DNA from: Bacteroidota bacterium
GTDB lineage: Bacteria; Bacteroidota; Bacteroidia; NS11-12g; UBA955
NCBI GenBank assembly: GCA_963169345.1
Contig: CAUJCT010000043.1
Span: 1-64,000, forward strand
Length of the DNA: 64,000 nucleotides
Reading direction: 5' to 3'
Under the pieces are notes generated by a model. It was not told the origin of the DNA and ran no database searches. It saw only the letters and a program-made list of their open reading frames with translations. A program made the translations under genes and the position numbers. Below are positions 27,363-35,906 of the stretch, piece after piece. The number at the start of each line of letters is the position of its first letter. Position 1 is the first letter of the stretch.

Positions 27363-27800
27363 ATGACAGAAGACAACATTCACACACGATTTTTAGAAAA
27401 ACATGAATTACCTGACATATTGCCTCTGGTTCAGCTTTTAAATCCAAAACTGGAAGCCGAAGTTTTATCGGAGCGCTTGCAAGTGATGTTTGGTCAGGGC
27501 TATCAATGTGTAGGTATATTCGTGAATCATAAACTGGCAGGAGTTGCAGGATTGTGGTCACTTTGCAAGTTGTATGTCGGCAAACACATCGAACCGGATA
27601 ATGTGATTATTCACCCCGATTACAGAGGTAAAGGATTAGGCAAACGCCTGTTTGAATTTATTGATCAATATGCAAAAGAAGCAGGCTTTGAAGCTCTTGA
27701 ATTGAATTGCTATGTCAACAACAGTGAAGCTCATAAATTTTGGATGAATGAAGGGTACAGGGTATTAGGTTTTCATTTTCAAAAGCGCATACATGACTGA
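27363..27800 (+). CDS. GNAT family N-acetyltransferase
   Basis: This 145-residue protein is a third GNAT member with 'HPDYRGKGLGKRLFEF' (~82-97) as the CoA-binding loop and 'NNSEAHKFWMNEGYRVLGF' near the end. It follows the second GNAT by 19 bases and overlaps the next gene by eight bases (ATGACTGA). Its sequence is too different from the other two to be a recent duplicate. The substrate is unknown. Confidence 0.86.
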   Translation: MTEDNIHTRFLEKHELPDILPLVQLLNPKLEAEVLSERLQVMFGQGYQCVGIFVNHKLAGVAGLWSLCKLYVGKHIEPDNVIIHPDYRGKGLGKRLFEFIDQYAKEAGFEALELNCYVNNSEAHKFWMNEGYRVLGFHFQKRIHD

Positions 27801-28407
27801 GAAAAAATTAAGAATAGAGGACTGGATAAAGGTTTCAAAAGATGTTTTTGAAGAGATCGGCAAAGATGCTAAGATATACCGCATAACAGCATTAATAGCA
27901 GTATTGCTGGGCATATTGTTGATGATAGTTACGGGAGTTTACTGGGCATCCGGTTTCATCCCTGTTGGTATAGGATTGATATTTTTGGCCATGTCACGAA
28001 AACCTATTTATGTCAATCTGATGCGATTCAAAATACGTGATAAGCGTGTGCTGGAATTTGCTGATGATGTAGGAGCAACTGCAGGTAAACTCGAATCCAA
28101 TTACAGCTATCAATATGTCTTAATTACTGAGCAAGCCAGTTCAATCAAAATCGTACAGCCTGGTATCATCAAAGGTCCGGGAGATACATTTCCGCATGTG
28201 GTAGTCAACAAAGATTTGTTTTCGAAAGTTGAAAGAGGCGAAGATATTTATGTGTTATTAGGCTCTGACAGACATTTGCATGCCTTGAGTTACAGAGATG
28301 AAATAGATTTTATCTGGAAACTGGTGCCAATTGATGGAAAGCCCGGCACCGTAAAAGCCTCAATAGATCAGTATCTGACCAATTTTGGAAAAAGAGTAAG
28401 GGTATAA
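27793..28407 (+). CDS. Hypothetical protein with two membrane helices
   Basis: I do not recognise this 204-residue protein. A short amphipathic N-terminus is followed by two adjacent hydrophobic segments (~32-50 and 54-72) forming a hairpin, then a soluble C-terminal domain (~80-204) with many beta-strand-like stretches ('YSYQYVLITEQASSIKIV', 'VYVLLGSDRHLHALSYRDEIDFIWKL', shortened). It is translated by overlap with the GNAT gene, so it is the last gene of the run that begins with the crotonase. Confidence 0.6.
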   Translation: MTEKKLRIEDWIKVSKDVFEEIGKDAKIYRITALIAVLLGILLMIVTGVYWASGFIPVGIGLIFLAMSRKPIYVNLMRFKIRDKRVLEFADDVGATAGKLESNYSYQYVLITEQASSIKIVQPGIIKGPGDTFPHVVVNKDLFSKVERGEDIYVLLGSDRHLHALSYRDEIDFIWKLVPIDGKPGTVKASIDQYLTNFGKRVRV

Positions 28408-28452
28408 ACTTATTCTATAATAAGTCAGTTTGAAAAATGAATGTTACTGATT

Positions 28453-29490
28453 CTAAATATTGTTTTTAAGACTTGAAATAGAATTCAATTGCACATTAGT
28501 ACTTACTTTGGTTTCACCCGTTACCAAACCACCAAAGTTTTTATTTTCCTGACGGACATATTGCCTGAGTTCTTGATTGGATGCATCCGATAAAATACCT
28601 AATTGCTCAATGATGGATTGTGCAATATTGTACTGAGGTCCCATTTTACCATCGTCCACTTTAATGCAAATTCCCAAATTACGACCTCTGATTCCGATTG
28701 AATAGACGCCGTCTGCACCGGTTTTACCTATCAGTTTACCTTCCGACAAACGCATTAAATCTGAACAATAGCGTTTATGTCCTGCAATCATTACCGGGTA
28801 TTTTGTGATGGCATCTACCATCATTTTACAGGCTTTCTGAACAGGTTCAGGGAAGTCAACAGGATTGACCAGATTCTTATAAGCTACAGCCTGATTGTAT
28901 ACGGGGAATGCAAATATGGGAGCAGAACAACCATCAATGCCTTGTTGAATTTTCTCTTTAGGATAACGGTGAAATTCAGCAATAACTTCCAGTATTTCAA
29001 GATGCATCGGATGATTCGGAGCTATATAGCTATCGGTTGGCCAGCCTTTGTATATGCAATATGCCAAAAAGCCAGCGTGCTTGCCACTGCAATTGTTATG
29101 GATTTTGAGAGCAGGCAAATCATTTTTGATTAAATGATACTGGTCTTCCTTTAGAGTCGGCATTTGGGCACCGCACTGCAAATGAGATTCATCGAGGCCA
29201 ATTTTCGCCAGAATCCCTCTGACTGTTTCTACATGTTCAGCTTCACCATTATGACTGCCGCAAAACAAAGCGATTTCCTTTTCAGTAAATCCAAAATGTT
29301 CTACAGCTCCGGAAGTCAGCAAAGGAATTTGTTGTAAAAACTTAAGTGCAGAGCGGGGATAGCAAATTTGCTGTGTATCACCTAAGCTATAGATGATATT
29401 GTCTTTTTCGTCCACTACACAGACGACACCACGGTGAAAGCTTTCCAACACCTCACCTCTCGTTACTTCAACTAATATGGGATTACTCAT
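28453..29490 (-). CDS. Asparaginase (Asparaginase_II family, PF06089-like)
   Basis: This 345-residue protein matches the thermolabile asparaginase family first known from Rhizobium, unrelated to the E. coli AnsA/AnsB fold. It has 'RGEVLESFHRGVVCVVD' at the N-terminus, 'FCGSHNGEAEHV' (~75-86), 'NNCSGKHAGFLAYC' (~132-145, with the Cys/Ser/Lys of the active site) and 'GKTGADGVYSIGI' (~254-266). It would hydrolyse asparagine to aspartate and ammonia. It starts three bases after the pyrB stop, so it shares the pyrimidine operon; aspartate is a PyrB substrate, a sensible link. Confidence 0.88.
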   Translation of the reverse strand: MSNPILVEVTRGEVLESFHRGVVCVVDEKDNIIYSLGDTQQICYPRSALKFLQQIPLLTSGAVEHFGFTEKEIALFCGSHNGEAEHVETVRGILAKIGLDESHLQCGAQMPTLKEDQYHLIKNDLPALKIHNNCSGKHAGFLAYCIYKGWPTDSYIAPNHPMHLEILEVIAEFHRYPKEKIQQGIDGCSAPIFAFPVYNQAVAYKNLVNPVDFPEPVQKACKMMVDAITKYPVMIAGHKRYCSDLMRLSEGKLIGKTGADGVYSIGIRGRNLGICIKVDDGKMGPQYNIAQSIIEQLGILSDASNQELRQYVRQENKNFGGLVTGETKVSTNVQLNSISSLKNNI

Positions 29491-29493
29491 GAA

Positions 29494-30423
29494 TTAAGAC
29501 TCTTTGTGATTGGCTAATAGAAACATACAAGCCATACGGATAGCCACACCGTTTTCAACCTGATCGAGGATGATGCTGTAATCGCTGTCAGCCACATCGC
29601 TGGTGATTTCAACGCCTCTGTTGATTGGTCCAGGGTGCATGATGGTAATGTCTTTACCTATACTTTCCAGCAATTTCAGGTTCAATCCATACTGCATGCT
29701 GTATTCTCTTAATGAAGGGAAATATTTAATATCCTGTCGTTCCAGTTGTATGCGCAACATATTGGCAACATCGCACCATTCGAGGGCTTTACGAAGATTG
29801 TGCTCAACTTTTACACCCAGTTGTTCGATATGACGGGGAATTAGAGTACTTGGTCCGCACACCATCACTTCGGCGCCCAGTTTTTGTAAACAATAGATAT
29901 TGGAAAGAGCTACACGAGAGTGCAGAATATCACCAACAATTGCAATTTTCTTTCCAGTCACATCACCTAAAGCTTCTCTTATTGAAAAAGCATCGAGTAA
30001 TGCCTGAGTGGGGTGTTCGTGAGTACCATCACCTGCATTTAATATAGTAGCATCAATATGCTTGGAGAGAAAAATAGGAGCACCCGGGCTTGGGTGACGC
30101 ATAACGACCATATCCACTTTCATGGATAAGATGTTTTTTACAGTATCAATCAAAGTCTCACCTTTCGAAACTGACGAAGATGAAGATGAAAAATTAATCA
30201 CATCAGCACTTAGACGTTTCTGAGCCAGTTCAAAGGATATACGTGTTCTGGTAGAATTTTCGAAGAACAGATTTGCAACAGTGATATCTCTGAGAGAAGG
30301 CACTTTTTTGATTGGGCGGTTGATAATGGTTTTAAAATTATCCGCTGTTTCAAATATCAAACGGATATCGTCTTCTTTAAGGTCTTTAATACCCAACAGG
30401 TGTTTAACTGAAAGCTGTGTCAT
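29494..30423 (-). CDS. pyrB: Aspartate carbamoyltransferase catalytic subunit
   Basis: This 309-residue protein starts at the ATG overlapping the pyrR stop (ATGA at 30420-30423); an in-frame start five codons upstream lies inside pyrR. The carbamoyl-phosphate site 'FFENSTRTRISFE' (~51-63), 'DGTHEHPTQALLD' and 'HPGPINRGVEI' near the C-terminus are all present. It condenses aspartate and carbamoyl phosphate in the first committed step of pyrimidine synthesis. No pyrI-like regulatory subunit follows; asparaginase does. The upstream pyrR suggests pyrimidine control. Confidence 0.96.
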   Translation of the reverse strand: MTQLSVKHLLGIKDLKEDDIRLIFETADNFKTIINRPIKKVPSLRDITVANLFFENSTRTRISFELAQKRLSADVINFSSSSSSVSKGETLIDTVKNILSMKVDMVVMRHPSPGAPIFLSKHIDATILNAGDGTHEHPTQALLDAFSIREALGDVTGKKIAIVGDILHSRVALSNIYCLQKLGAEVMVCGPSTLIPRHIEQLGVKVEHNLRKALEWCDVANMLRIQLERQDIKYFPSLREYSMQYGLNLKLLESIGKDITIMHPGPINRGVEITSDVADSDYSIILDQVENGVAIRMACMFLLANHKES

Positions 30424-30953
30424 TCGTTTATCAACCAAACTTTATAATCATTTTCGTCCCAATTCACTTTTACTTTCTGACCATGACCGCGTGTATCCAC
30501 CACTTTGCCGACATAATCGGGAGCGACAGGATTTTCGCGATTGAATCTTCGGTCGATGAGCACGCAGAGTTCCACTTTAGCCGGTCGGCCGAAGCCAAGT
30601 AAGGCATCCATGGCGCTGCGTATACTGCGACCGGTATAAAGCACATCATCAATGAGGACGATGTTCATATTTTCGGTACTGAAAGGTATATGAATTGGAT
30701 TGGCTTGCAAGGGTTTGTCGCTGGTTCTGAAATCATCTCTGAAGAAAGTGATGTCCAGTTCACCATAGCGAATTTTGGCATTGAGAATTGTCTCAATTTT
30801 TTGACGGATAATTCTGCCGGGGAAAATGCCTCTTGGTTGCAGACCAATCAGCGCAGTATTGTGAAAATTCTCATGATTTTCGAGTAACTCATACGCCAAA
30901 CGATTCAGAGTAGCGTCTAATTTGCGGTGGTCGTAGAGTAACTTTTCTTCCAT
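30420..30953 (-). CDS. pyrR: PyrR: pyrimidine operon regulator / uracil phosphoribosyltransferase
   Basis: This 177-residue type I phosphoribosyltransferase has the PRPP motif 'IVLIDDVLYTGRSIRSAMD' (~93-111), 'LIGLQPRGIFPGR' near the N-terminus and the C-terminal 'VCVLIDR' and 'PDYVGK' segments of PyrR. In Firmicutes, PyrR binds pyr mRNA and also has weak UPRTase activity; RNA regulation in Bacteroidota is not well established. It overlaps the EVE gene by one base (TAATG) and pyrB by four (ATGA), a tightly coupled operon. I see no obvious attenuator in the 170 bases upstream of the EVE gene. Confidence 0.93.
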   Translation of the reverse strand: MEEKLLYDHRKLDATLNRLAYELLENHENFHNTALIGLQPRGIFPGRIIRQKIETILNAKIRYGELDITFFRDDFRTSDKPLQANPIHIPFSTENMNIVLIDDVLYTGRSIRSAMDALLGFGRPAKVELCVLIDRRFNRENPVAPDYVGKVVDTRGHGQKVKVNWDENDYKVWLINE

Positions 30954-31360
30954 TATTGTTCTGATAGTTCAAGTATGGTATCAAATTCTTCTTTTGTAAG
31001 TCCCATTACACTCAAACGACCCTGTCGAACCAGAGCGATATTGGACAAACGAGGATCGGCTTTTATTTGTTCGAGAGTAACAGGCTTTTTCAAATCTTTA
31101 AAGGGCGCAACATCCACTACTACCCAATTGGTGTCATCAGTAGTAGGATCCTGATAATGTTCTTTAACTACTTTGACTATTCCAACTACTTCTTTGCCAT
31201 CATTGCTGTGATAAAAGAGACACAAATCCCCTTTTTTCATTTCCTTTAAATTATTTCTCGCCTGATAATTACGGACACCATCCCAGAAGGTTTTCTTGTC
31301 CTTCTTCATTTTTTCCCAAGAATACTTGAACGGTTCCGACTTAAGAAGCCAATGATTCAT
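30953..31360 (-). CDS. EVE domain protein
   Basis: This 135-residue protein starts 'MNHWLLKSEPFKYSWEKM' and has 'WDGVRNYQARNNLKEMKKGD' (~25-44) and 'FYHSN', the pattern of stand-alone EVE domains (PUA-like fold, predicted to bind modified nucleobases in RNA or DNA). It heads the operon with pyrR, pyrB and asparaginase. A near-match -7 box (TTCCTTTG) lies seven bases upstream of the ATG. Its substrate is unknown; many Bacteroidota have this housekeeping form. Confidence 0.88.
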   Translation of the reverse strand: MNHWLLKSEPFKYSWEKMKKDKKTFWDGVRNYQARNNLKEMKKGDLCLFYHSNDGKEVVGIVKVVKEHYQDPTTDDTNWVVVDVAPFKDLKKPVTLEQIKADPRLSNIALVRQGRLSVMGLTKEEFDTILELSEQ

Positions 31361-31493
31361 CGAAGGGCAAAGGAAAATAAAAAAATCCTTTCTATCAACA
31401 GGTCAGCAAAAAGAATATGCACGAATTATGAAGAGTGAAGGAAATTGTGGAGTTGTTAAACAATGGATTCAATTATTTTGAGATTTTAATGAC

Positions 31494-31523
31494 TTGCACT
31501 TTTAGCTCCTCATCTTACCTTTG
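31494..31523 (+). promoter_or_regulatory. Promoter of the TIGR02757-like gene
   Basis: TTG (31494-31496), 19 bases, then TACCTTTG (31516-31523) is a full Bacteroidota consensus match. The ATG follows eight bases after the box. Confidence 0.72.
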
Positions 31524-31531
31524 CGTTTCAA

Positions 31532-32293
31532 ATGCCATCTGTCAAATCCATACTGGATAAACGCTTCAAACAATACAATCACATTGGGTTTATAGAAAAC
31601 GACCCCATTAGTATACCTCATCAAATGAGTAAAAAAGAGGATATTGAAATCATAGGATTTTTAGTTGCATTAATTGCCTGGGGTCAAAGAGTTTCCATAA
31701 TAAAAAGCGGAGAGCGATTGCTTAAACTGATGCACAATGAACCACATGATTTTATATTGAATCACAGTGATAAGGAATTAAAAGCCTGTTTATCATTTGT
31801 ACACAGAACATTTAACGGTTCTGACCTGAGCTCATTAATCGAATTTTTGAGATGGATATATGCAGAAAAAGGAGGTTTAGAAGAAGCATTTTCATTCAAT
31901 ATAAACGATGGAGATATTACTGTTGAGAATGGATTGATAGGATTCAGGCAATTGTATGAGAGCAGTGACTTTGTACAACATCGAACTTTAAAACACATAG
32001 CGAGTCCTGCGAAAGGCAGTGCCTGCAAACGATTGAACATGTACCTGCGCTGGATGGTTCGTAAAGACGAAGGCGGAATTGATTTTGGTATCTGGACAAA
32101 AATAAAACCCTCACAATTGATTTGTCCCTTAGATGTTCATGTATTGAATCAGGCAGCGGCACTTGGATTAATAAAAAGTGGAAAAGGTGACTGGAAAACG
32201 GCAGTGGAGTTGACCAATCAACTTCGGAAATTTGACAAGAATGATCCGGTGAAGTATGATATTGCATTGTTTGGGGAGGGGGTAAAAGGTTGA
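31532..32293 (+). CDS. TIGR02757 family protein
   Basis: This 253-residue soluble protein shows the pattern of TIGR02757: 'NDPISIPHQMSKKEDIEIIGFLVALIAWGQR' (shortened), 'FVHRTFNGSDL', 'SPAKGSACKRLNMYLRWMVRKD' and 'LDVHVLNQAAALGLI'. The GSACKR/MYLRWMVR part resembles the helix-hairpin-helix region of DNA glycosylase-like proteins, as noted for this family, but no activity is established. It has its own strong promoter and is followed by a long non-coding spacer. The length is normal. Confidence 0.85.
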   Translation: MPSVKSILDKRFKQYNHIGFIENDPISIPHQMSKKEDIEIIGFLVALIAWGQRVSIIKSGERLLKLMHNEPHDFILNHSDKELKACLSFVHRTFNGSDLSSLIEFLRWIYAEKGGLEEAFSFNINDGDITVENGLIGFRQLYESSDFVQHRTLKHIASPAKGSACKRLNMYLRWMVRKDEGGIDFGIWTKIKPSQLICPLDVHVLNQAAALGLIKSGKGDWKTAVELTNQLRKFDKNDPVKYDIALFGEGVKG

Positions 32294-32763
32294 AAGGCTA
32301 ATAGCTTCGCTGCTGAAAGGCTGAAAAGCTGAATTGTTTCGCGGTTAATTTGGGAGGTGGAACACATGGAAGGGAATAGCTTCGCTGTTAAGTCGTAGAG
32401 TTGTTAAGTCGTTAGGTCGTAGGGCTTATCGAAAGACCTTATGCAAGCTGCTATCAAAGCCAATTATCGTTTTTGTCGCTTCCGTAGGCGTCGTCGTTAC
32501 CTGTCAGCCTCAGGCTGATCGCGACGCTCTTCATTGATTAAGTCGTTATACCAATCGAAGTGTTTTATGCTTTCCTTAATACAAGTCCTGTCCCGTCCAA
32601 TACGGGATAAAGGTTTCATAGAAAGAAAAATGAACAAGAAAAAATCCTTTGTATCATACAAACAAGTGCCCATCTTACCCTTGTCCTTTTTTTTATTCAA
32701 TGGTAAGAAATTAAGGTGCTAAACTAGATTTTTTTGTCTATTTTTGAACTCTGATACAGCGGT
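32294..32763. repeat. Non-coding spacer with mosaic short repeats
   Basis: This ~470-base stretch has no convincing gene. AATAGCTTCGCTG occurs twice (32300-32312 and 32375-32387). GGCTGAAA-type units are stacked near 32313-32332. GTTAAGTCGT-type units recur near 32387, 32403, 32411 and 32535. A hairpin TCCCGT / ACGGGA is near 32591-32607. The base composition is less AT-rich than other spacers here. TATTTTTG at 32739-32746 is a candidate -7 box for the next gene. Confidence 0.6.
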
Positions 32764-33807
32764 ATGAATGTGCAATTTGAAAAGTTAGTTGAAAGTCTAT
32801 TACAGAAGTATGAATGTGTTATCCTTCCTGAGTTTGGCGGATTTATCGTCAGAGAAAGTCCATGCAATTTCAGCGCATCCGGTGATAGAATAAAACCTTA
32901 TAGCAAGCACATTTTTTTTAACCCGCATTTAACGCTTAATGATGGTCTGGTATACAATGAAATTCAAACAAATTTCGGCTATACCTACAACGAAGCTATC
33001 AATTGGTACAACGAACAGTTGGAATCTTTAAAACAAGTTATAGCATCAGCCGGATCTGCCTCATTCGGAAAACTCGGTACATTTTTCCAGGGTAAAGAAA
33101 ACAGTTTCTGGTTCTCCCCTTCTTCTGATCTTAATCTGGCTAAGTCGACCTATGGTTTGTATCCCGTAGAAATACACAAGGTAGTCAAAGCAGAAGCTGA
33201 GCAGGAATTTGAAGAAAAGGTTCAGACCCTTGAAACAAAAACAGTAGCCAAAGCAGATCGCAAACCTATAGAAAATTTTGAACCGGCTCGTTTAAATTAT
33301 AAAGCCTGGATTGCTGCAGCAATGGTGGCTCTTTTGGTGCATTTCACCTACCTGAAATTAGAGAAAACAGATGTTACTACCAATGAAGCTTCTGTATTAC
33401 CTACATTTCCCGGTAAAAAAGAAATTTTGCAATCAAACGTCGAATCTGTTTCTGATTCTGCAGTTGTTAATGCTGATTCTGCAATAACGGAAAGTACCAG
33501 TATTACTCCTGAAACAACTGAAATAGTCTCCGAACCTGTAGTCGCTGAGCCTGTTGTATCAGAACCTGTGCAATCGGAAACTCCTAAAGTTGAAATACCT
33601 GCTCAAGAGCCCGTCAGTCCTGCGGTTCAGACTGAAGTTCCTGCACAGACAAGTGAAGTTGAACAAACAGACATACAATACAACAGGGTTGCCAGATACA
33701 GATTGGAAGCCAATGCACTTTCACACAAGAAAGACCTGGAAAAGAAAGGTCAATCAGCGAAAGTTGAATTTGTAAACGGCCTTTACGAAGTACTAGTAGA
33801 ACAATAA
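32764..33807 (+). CDS. HU-like (CCDC81-type) and SPOR domain membrane protein
   Basis: This 347-residue protein has an N-terminal CCDC81-type prokaryotic HU-like domain pair (~1-135: 'VESLLQKYECVILPEFGGFIV', 'HIFFNPHLTLNDGLV', 'FGKLGTFFQG', 'STYGLYPVEI'). A charged linker and one membrane helix (~183-200, 'AWIAAAMVALLVHFTYL') follow. A Pro/Glu/Val-rich periplasmic spacer has EPV repeats (~255-300), and a SPOR-like domain ends the protein (~308-347, 'YRLEANALSHKKDLEKKG'). SPOR domains bind denuded peptidoglycan at division sites. The layout suggests a link between a cytoplasmic HU-like module and the cell wall. The precise role is unknown. Confidence 0.85.
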   Translation: MNVQFEKLVESLLQKYECVILPEFGGFIVRESPCNFSASGDRIKPYSKHIFFNPHLTLNDGLVYNEIQTNFGYTYNEAINWYNEQLESLKQVIASAGSASFGKLGTFFQGKENSFWFSPSSDLNLAKSTYGLYPVEIHKVVKAEAEQEFEEKVQTLETKTVAKADRKPIENFEPARLNYKAWIAAAMVALLVHFTYLKLEKTDVTTNEASVLPTFPGKKEILQSNVESVSDSAVVNADSAITESTSITPETTEIVSEPVVAEPVVSEPVQSETPKVEIPAQEPVSPAVQTEVPAQTSEVEQTDIQYNRVARYRLEANALSHKKDLEKKGQSAKVEFVNGLYEVLVEQ

Positions 33808-33893
33808 GGACAAAATAATATCGTTTAAATACAATACAGACCTTTAAAAATCATTTACCTAAAAGACAATAGTGGTATTAACCTCAAAAAAGT

Positions 33894-34670
33894 ATGACCT
33901 CAATTGAAGCAATCGATTTAGAAGTAGAAAAAAAGAACAGAACCATATCAGGTGTCAGTACAACTGTTTTTTTTATTCTTCTGGCTCTCCTTTTATGGTT
34001 GGTAACTTTCGAGAAACCAAAAAAGGAAGAAATACCTGAAGTATTCGAAATTCCGGTGACTCTTGATGAGTCTCCAAGTGGCGGTGGAGAAGGCGCTCCA
34101 GCCGAAAATGTACCTGTAGATGTATCTCCAAGTGTACCACAGATGTCATTGCCTTCTGCAACCGAGCAGACCAATGATGTTGCAGCGGTAAATGTAAAAA
34201 AATCCACAAACATAGTCAATCCAAAGGCAGATCCAACAATAGACGAAGATCAAAAATTGCTGAACGATATGCTTAATAAGAAAAAGGGACAAGTTGTAGG
34301 AAAAGGTGGTGAAGGCAATGATCCTTTTGGCACCGGCAAAGGCACAGGAGAGGGTGATGGAAACGGTCCTGGCTCAGGTCCTGGTCCGGGTGGTACTGGT
34401 ACAGGTGGTGCTTCTCACAATCTCAATGGTCGTCGCTTATTCAATACCAAAAAAGTCAGCAATGATTGTAATGCAACCGGTAAGGTTGTTTTCGATGTGG
34501 TTGTTCAACCTGATGGCACAATTTCTAATATAGAACCAGATCCGGGATTTGATGACAACTCATGCCTGGTAAGCAAGGGAAGAGCAATTCTTAGAAATGC
34601 CAACTTCGATAAATCGACCACTAATAAAATTGTTACCGGTAAAATTACCATTCACTTTAAACTCGAATAA
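33894..34670 (+). CDS. TonB-like energy transducer, divergent
   Basis: This 258-residue protein has a cytoplasmic N-terminus (1-22), one membrane helix (~24-43, 'STTVFFILLALLLWLV') and a periplasmic spacer. The spacer includes a Gly-rich low-complexity run at ~148-172. A C-terminal domain of ~80 residues ('ATGKVVFDVVVQPDGTISNIEPD', shortened, ending 'GKITIHFKLE') looks like a TonB/TolA-type C-terminus. It lies in front of folC, where Bacteroidota often carry exbB-exbD-tonB-folC. The probable partners exbB and exbD are 3 kb away on the other strand. Confidence 0.72.
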   Translation: MTSIEAIDLEVEKKNRTISGVSTTVFFILLALLLWLVTFEKPKKEEIPEVFEIPVTLDESPSGGGEGAPAENVPVDVSPSVPQMSLPSATEQTNDVAAVNVKKSTNIVNPKADPTIDEDQKLLNDMLNKKKGQVVGKGGEGNDPFGTGKGTGEGDGNGPGSGPGPGGTGTGGASHNLNGRRLFNTKKVSNDCNATGKVVFDVVVQPDGTISNIEPDPGFDDNSCLVSKGRAILRNANFDKSTTNKIVTGKITIHFKLE

Positions 34671-34679
34671 TCCTGTAGA

Positions 34680-35906
34680 ATGAACTATCAGGAAACGGTA
34701 GAATTTTTATATTCGAAACTCCCCTATTTTACTCGCGATGGTAAGTCGGCTATAAAGAAAGACCTTACCAATACCATACAACTTTGCGAAGTTTTAGGTA
34801 ATCCTCAAAACAAATTTAAATGCATCCATATTGCAGGTACAAATGGTAAGGGCAGCACCAGCAATATGTTATCTGCCATTTTGCAAGCCAATGGATATAA
34901 AACAGGTTTGTATACTTCCCCTCATTTGAAAGATTTCAGAGAGCGTATCCGTGTCAACGGAGAAATGGTAAGCGAACAGTTTGTAATTGATTTCACTGAG
35001 AAGATTGCCCCTTATATCGACTCAATTCAGCCTTCATTTTTTGAAATAACAGTCGCTATGTGTTTTGAGTATTTTGCTCAACAAGCCATTGACATAGCTG
35101 TAATTGAAACCGGTTTGGGTGGACGACTCGATAGCACCAATATTATAACACCTGTATTATCGGTTATTACCAATATTGGCAAAGACCATGCAGATTTACT
35201 GGGTGATACGCTTGATAAAATTGCCTTTGAAAAGGCAGGCATTATCAAAGACAATATACCGGTTGTAATTGGTGAAAGTCATCCGGAAACAGCACCTGTA
35301 TTTATTGAAAAAGCAACTTCTTGTTCTGCTCCGATTTATTGGGCAGAAAGCAATGTCAAATATTACAACACAGAAATAGATTCTGATTTAAAAGGCGATT
35401 ACCAGCAAAAAAACATTGTCACAGTTATGCAAGCCGTAGATTGTCTGAATGATTTAGGGTTTCATCTCGATCAGTTTAAAGTTGGATATGCACTTCAAAA
35501 TGTGAGAACATTAACGCAGTTCAGAGGCCGATGGGAAATACTTGGAACAGCTCCTAAAATAGTAGCAGATACGGGTCATAATGCCCATGGCCTGACCTTA
35601 GTAATGGAGCAATTAAAAAGAGAAAAGTACAAACAACTGCATATAGTTTTTGGAATGGTAAGTGATAAAGACCGAGGCGAAGTATTGCCATTACTTCCTA
35701 AGGATGCACAGTATTATTTCACGAAAGCCAATTTACCCCGTTCACTAAAGCCTGAAAAATTATTGGAAGATGCGGAGGTATACGGTTTAAAAGGAAACTG
35801 TTATGAGAGTGTGGAACTGGCATTAAATGCGGCCAAACAGCAAGCAGATTCTAATGATTTAATATTTATAGGAGGCAGTACTTTTGTGGTAGCAGAGATA
35901 TTATGA
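34680..35906 (+). CDS. folC: Folylpolyglutamate synthase / dihydrofolate synthase
   Basis: This 408-residue Mur-ligase-family enzyme has the P-loop 'HIAGTNGKGSTSNMLSAIL' (~48-66), 'YTSPHLKDFRERI' and 'ETGLGGRLDSTNI' (~137-149), the standard FolC signatures. It adds glutamate to dihydropteroate or folate in the cytoplasm. It begins nine bases after the TonB-like gene and overlaps rnhA by four bases, so the run is one operon. The end of folB, another folate gene, is at the right edge of the window but far away. Confidence 0.95.
   Translation: MNYQETVEFLYSKLPYFTRDGKSAIKKDLTNTIQLCEVLGNPQNKFKCIHIAGTNGKGSTSNMLSAILQANGYKTGLYTSPHLKDFRERIRVNGEMVSEQFVIDFTEKIAPYIDSIQPSFFEITVAMCFEYFAQQAIDIAVIETGLGGRLDSTNIITPVLSVITNIGKDHADLLGDTLDKIAFEKAGIIKDNIPVVIGESHPETAPVFIEKATSCSAPIYWAESNVKYYNTEIDSDLKGDYQQKNIVTVMQAVDCLNDLGFHLDQFKVGYALQNVRTLTQFRGRWEILGTAPKIVADTGHNAHGLTLVMEQLKREKYKQLHIVFGMVSDKDRGEVLPLLPKDAQYYFTKANLPRSLKPEKLLEDAEVYGLKGNCYESVELALNAAKQQADSNDLIFIGGSTFVVAEIL

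Noticed and set aside
32497..32722. Short frames on both strands in the repeat spacer
   Set aside because: They span repeat-like text, have no plausible start signals and show no family pattern.
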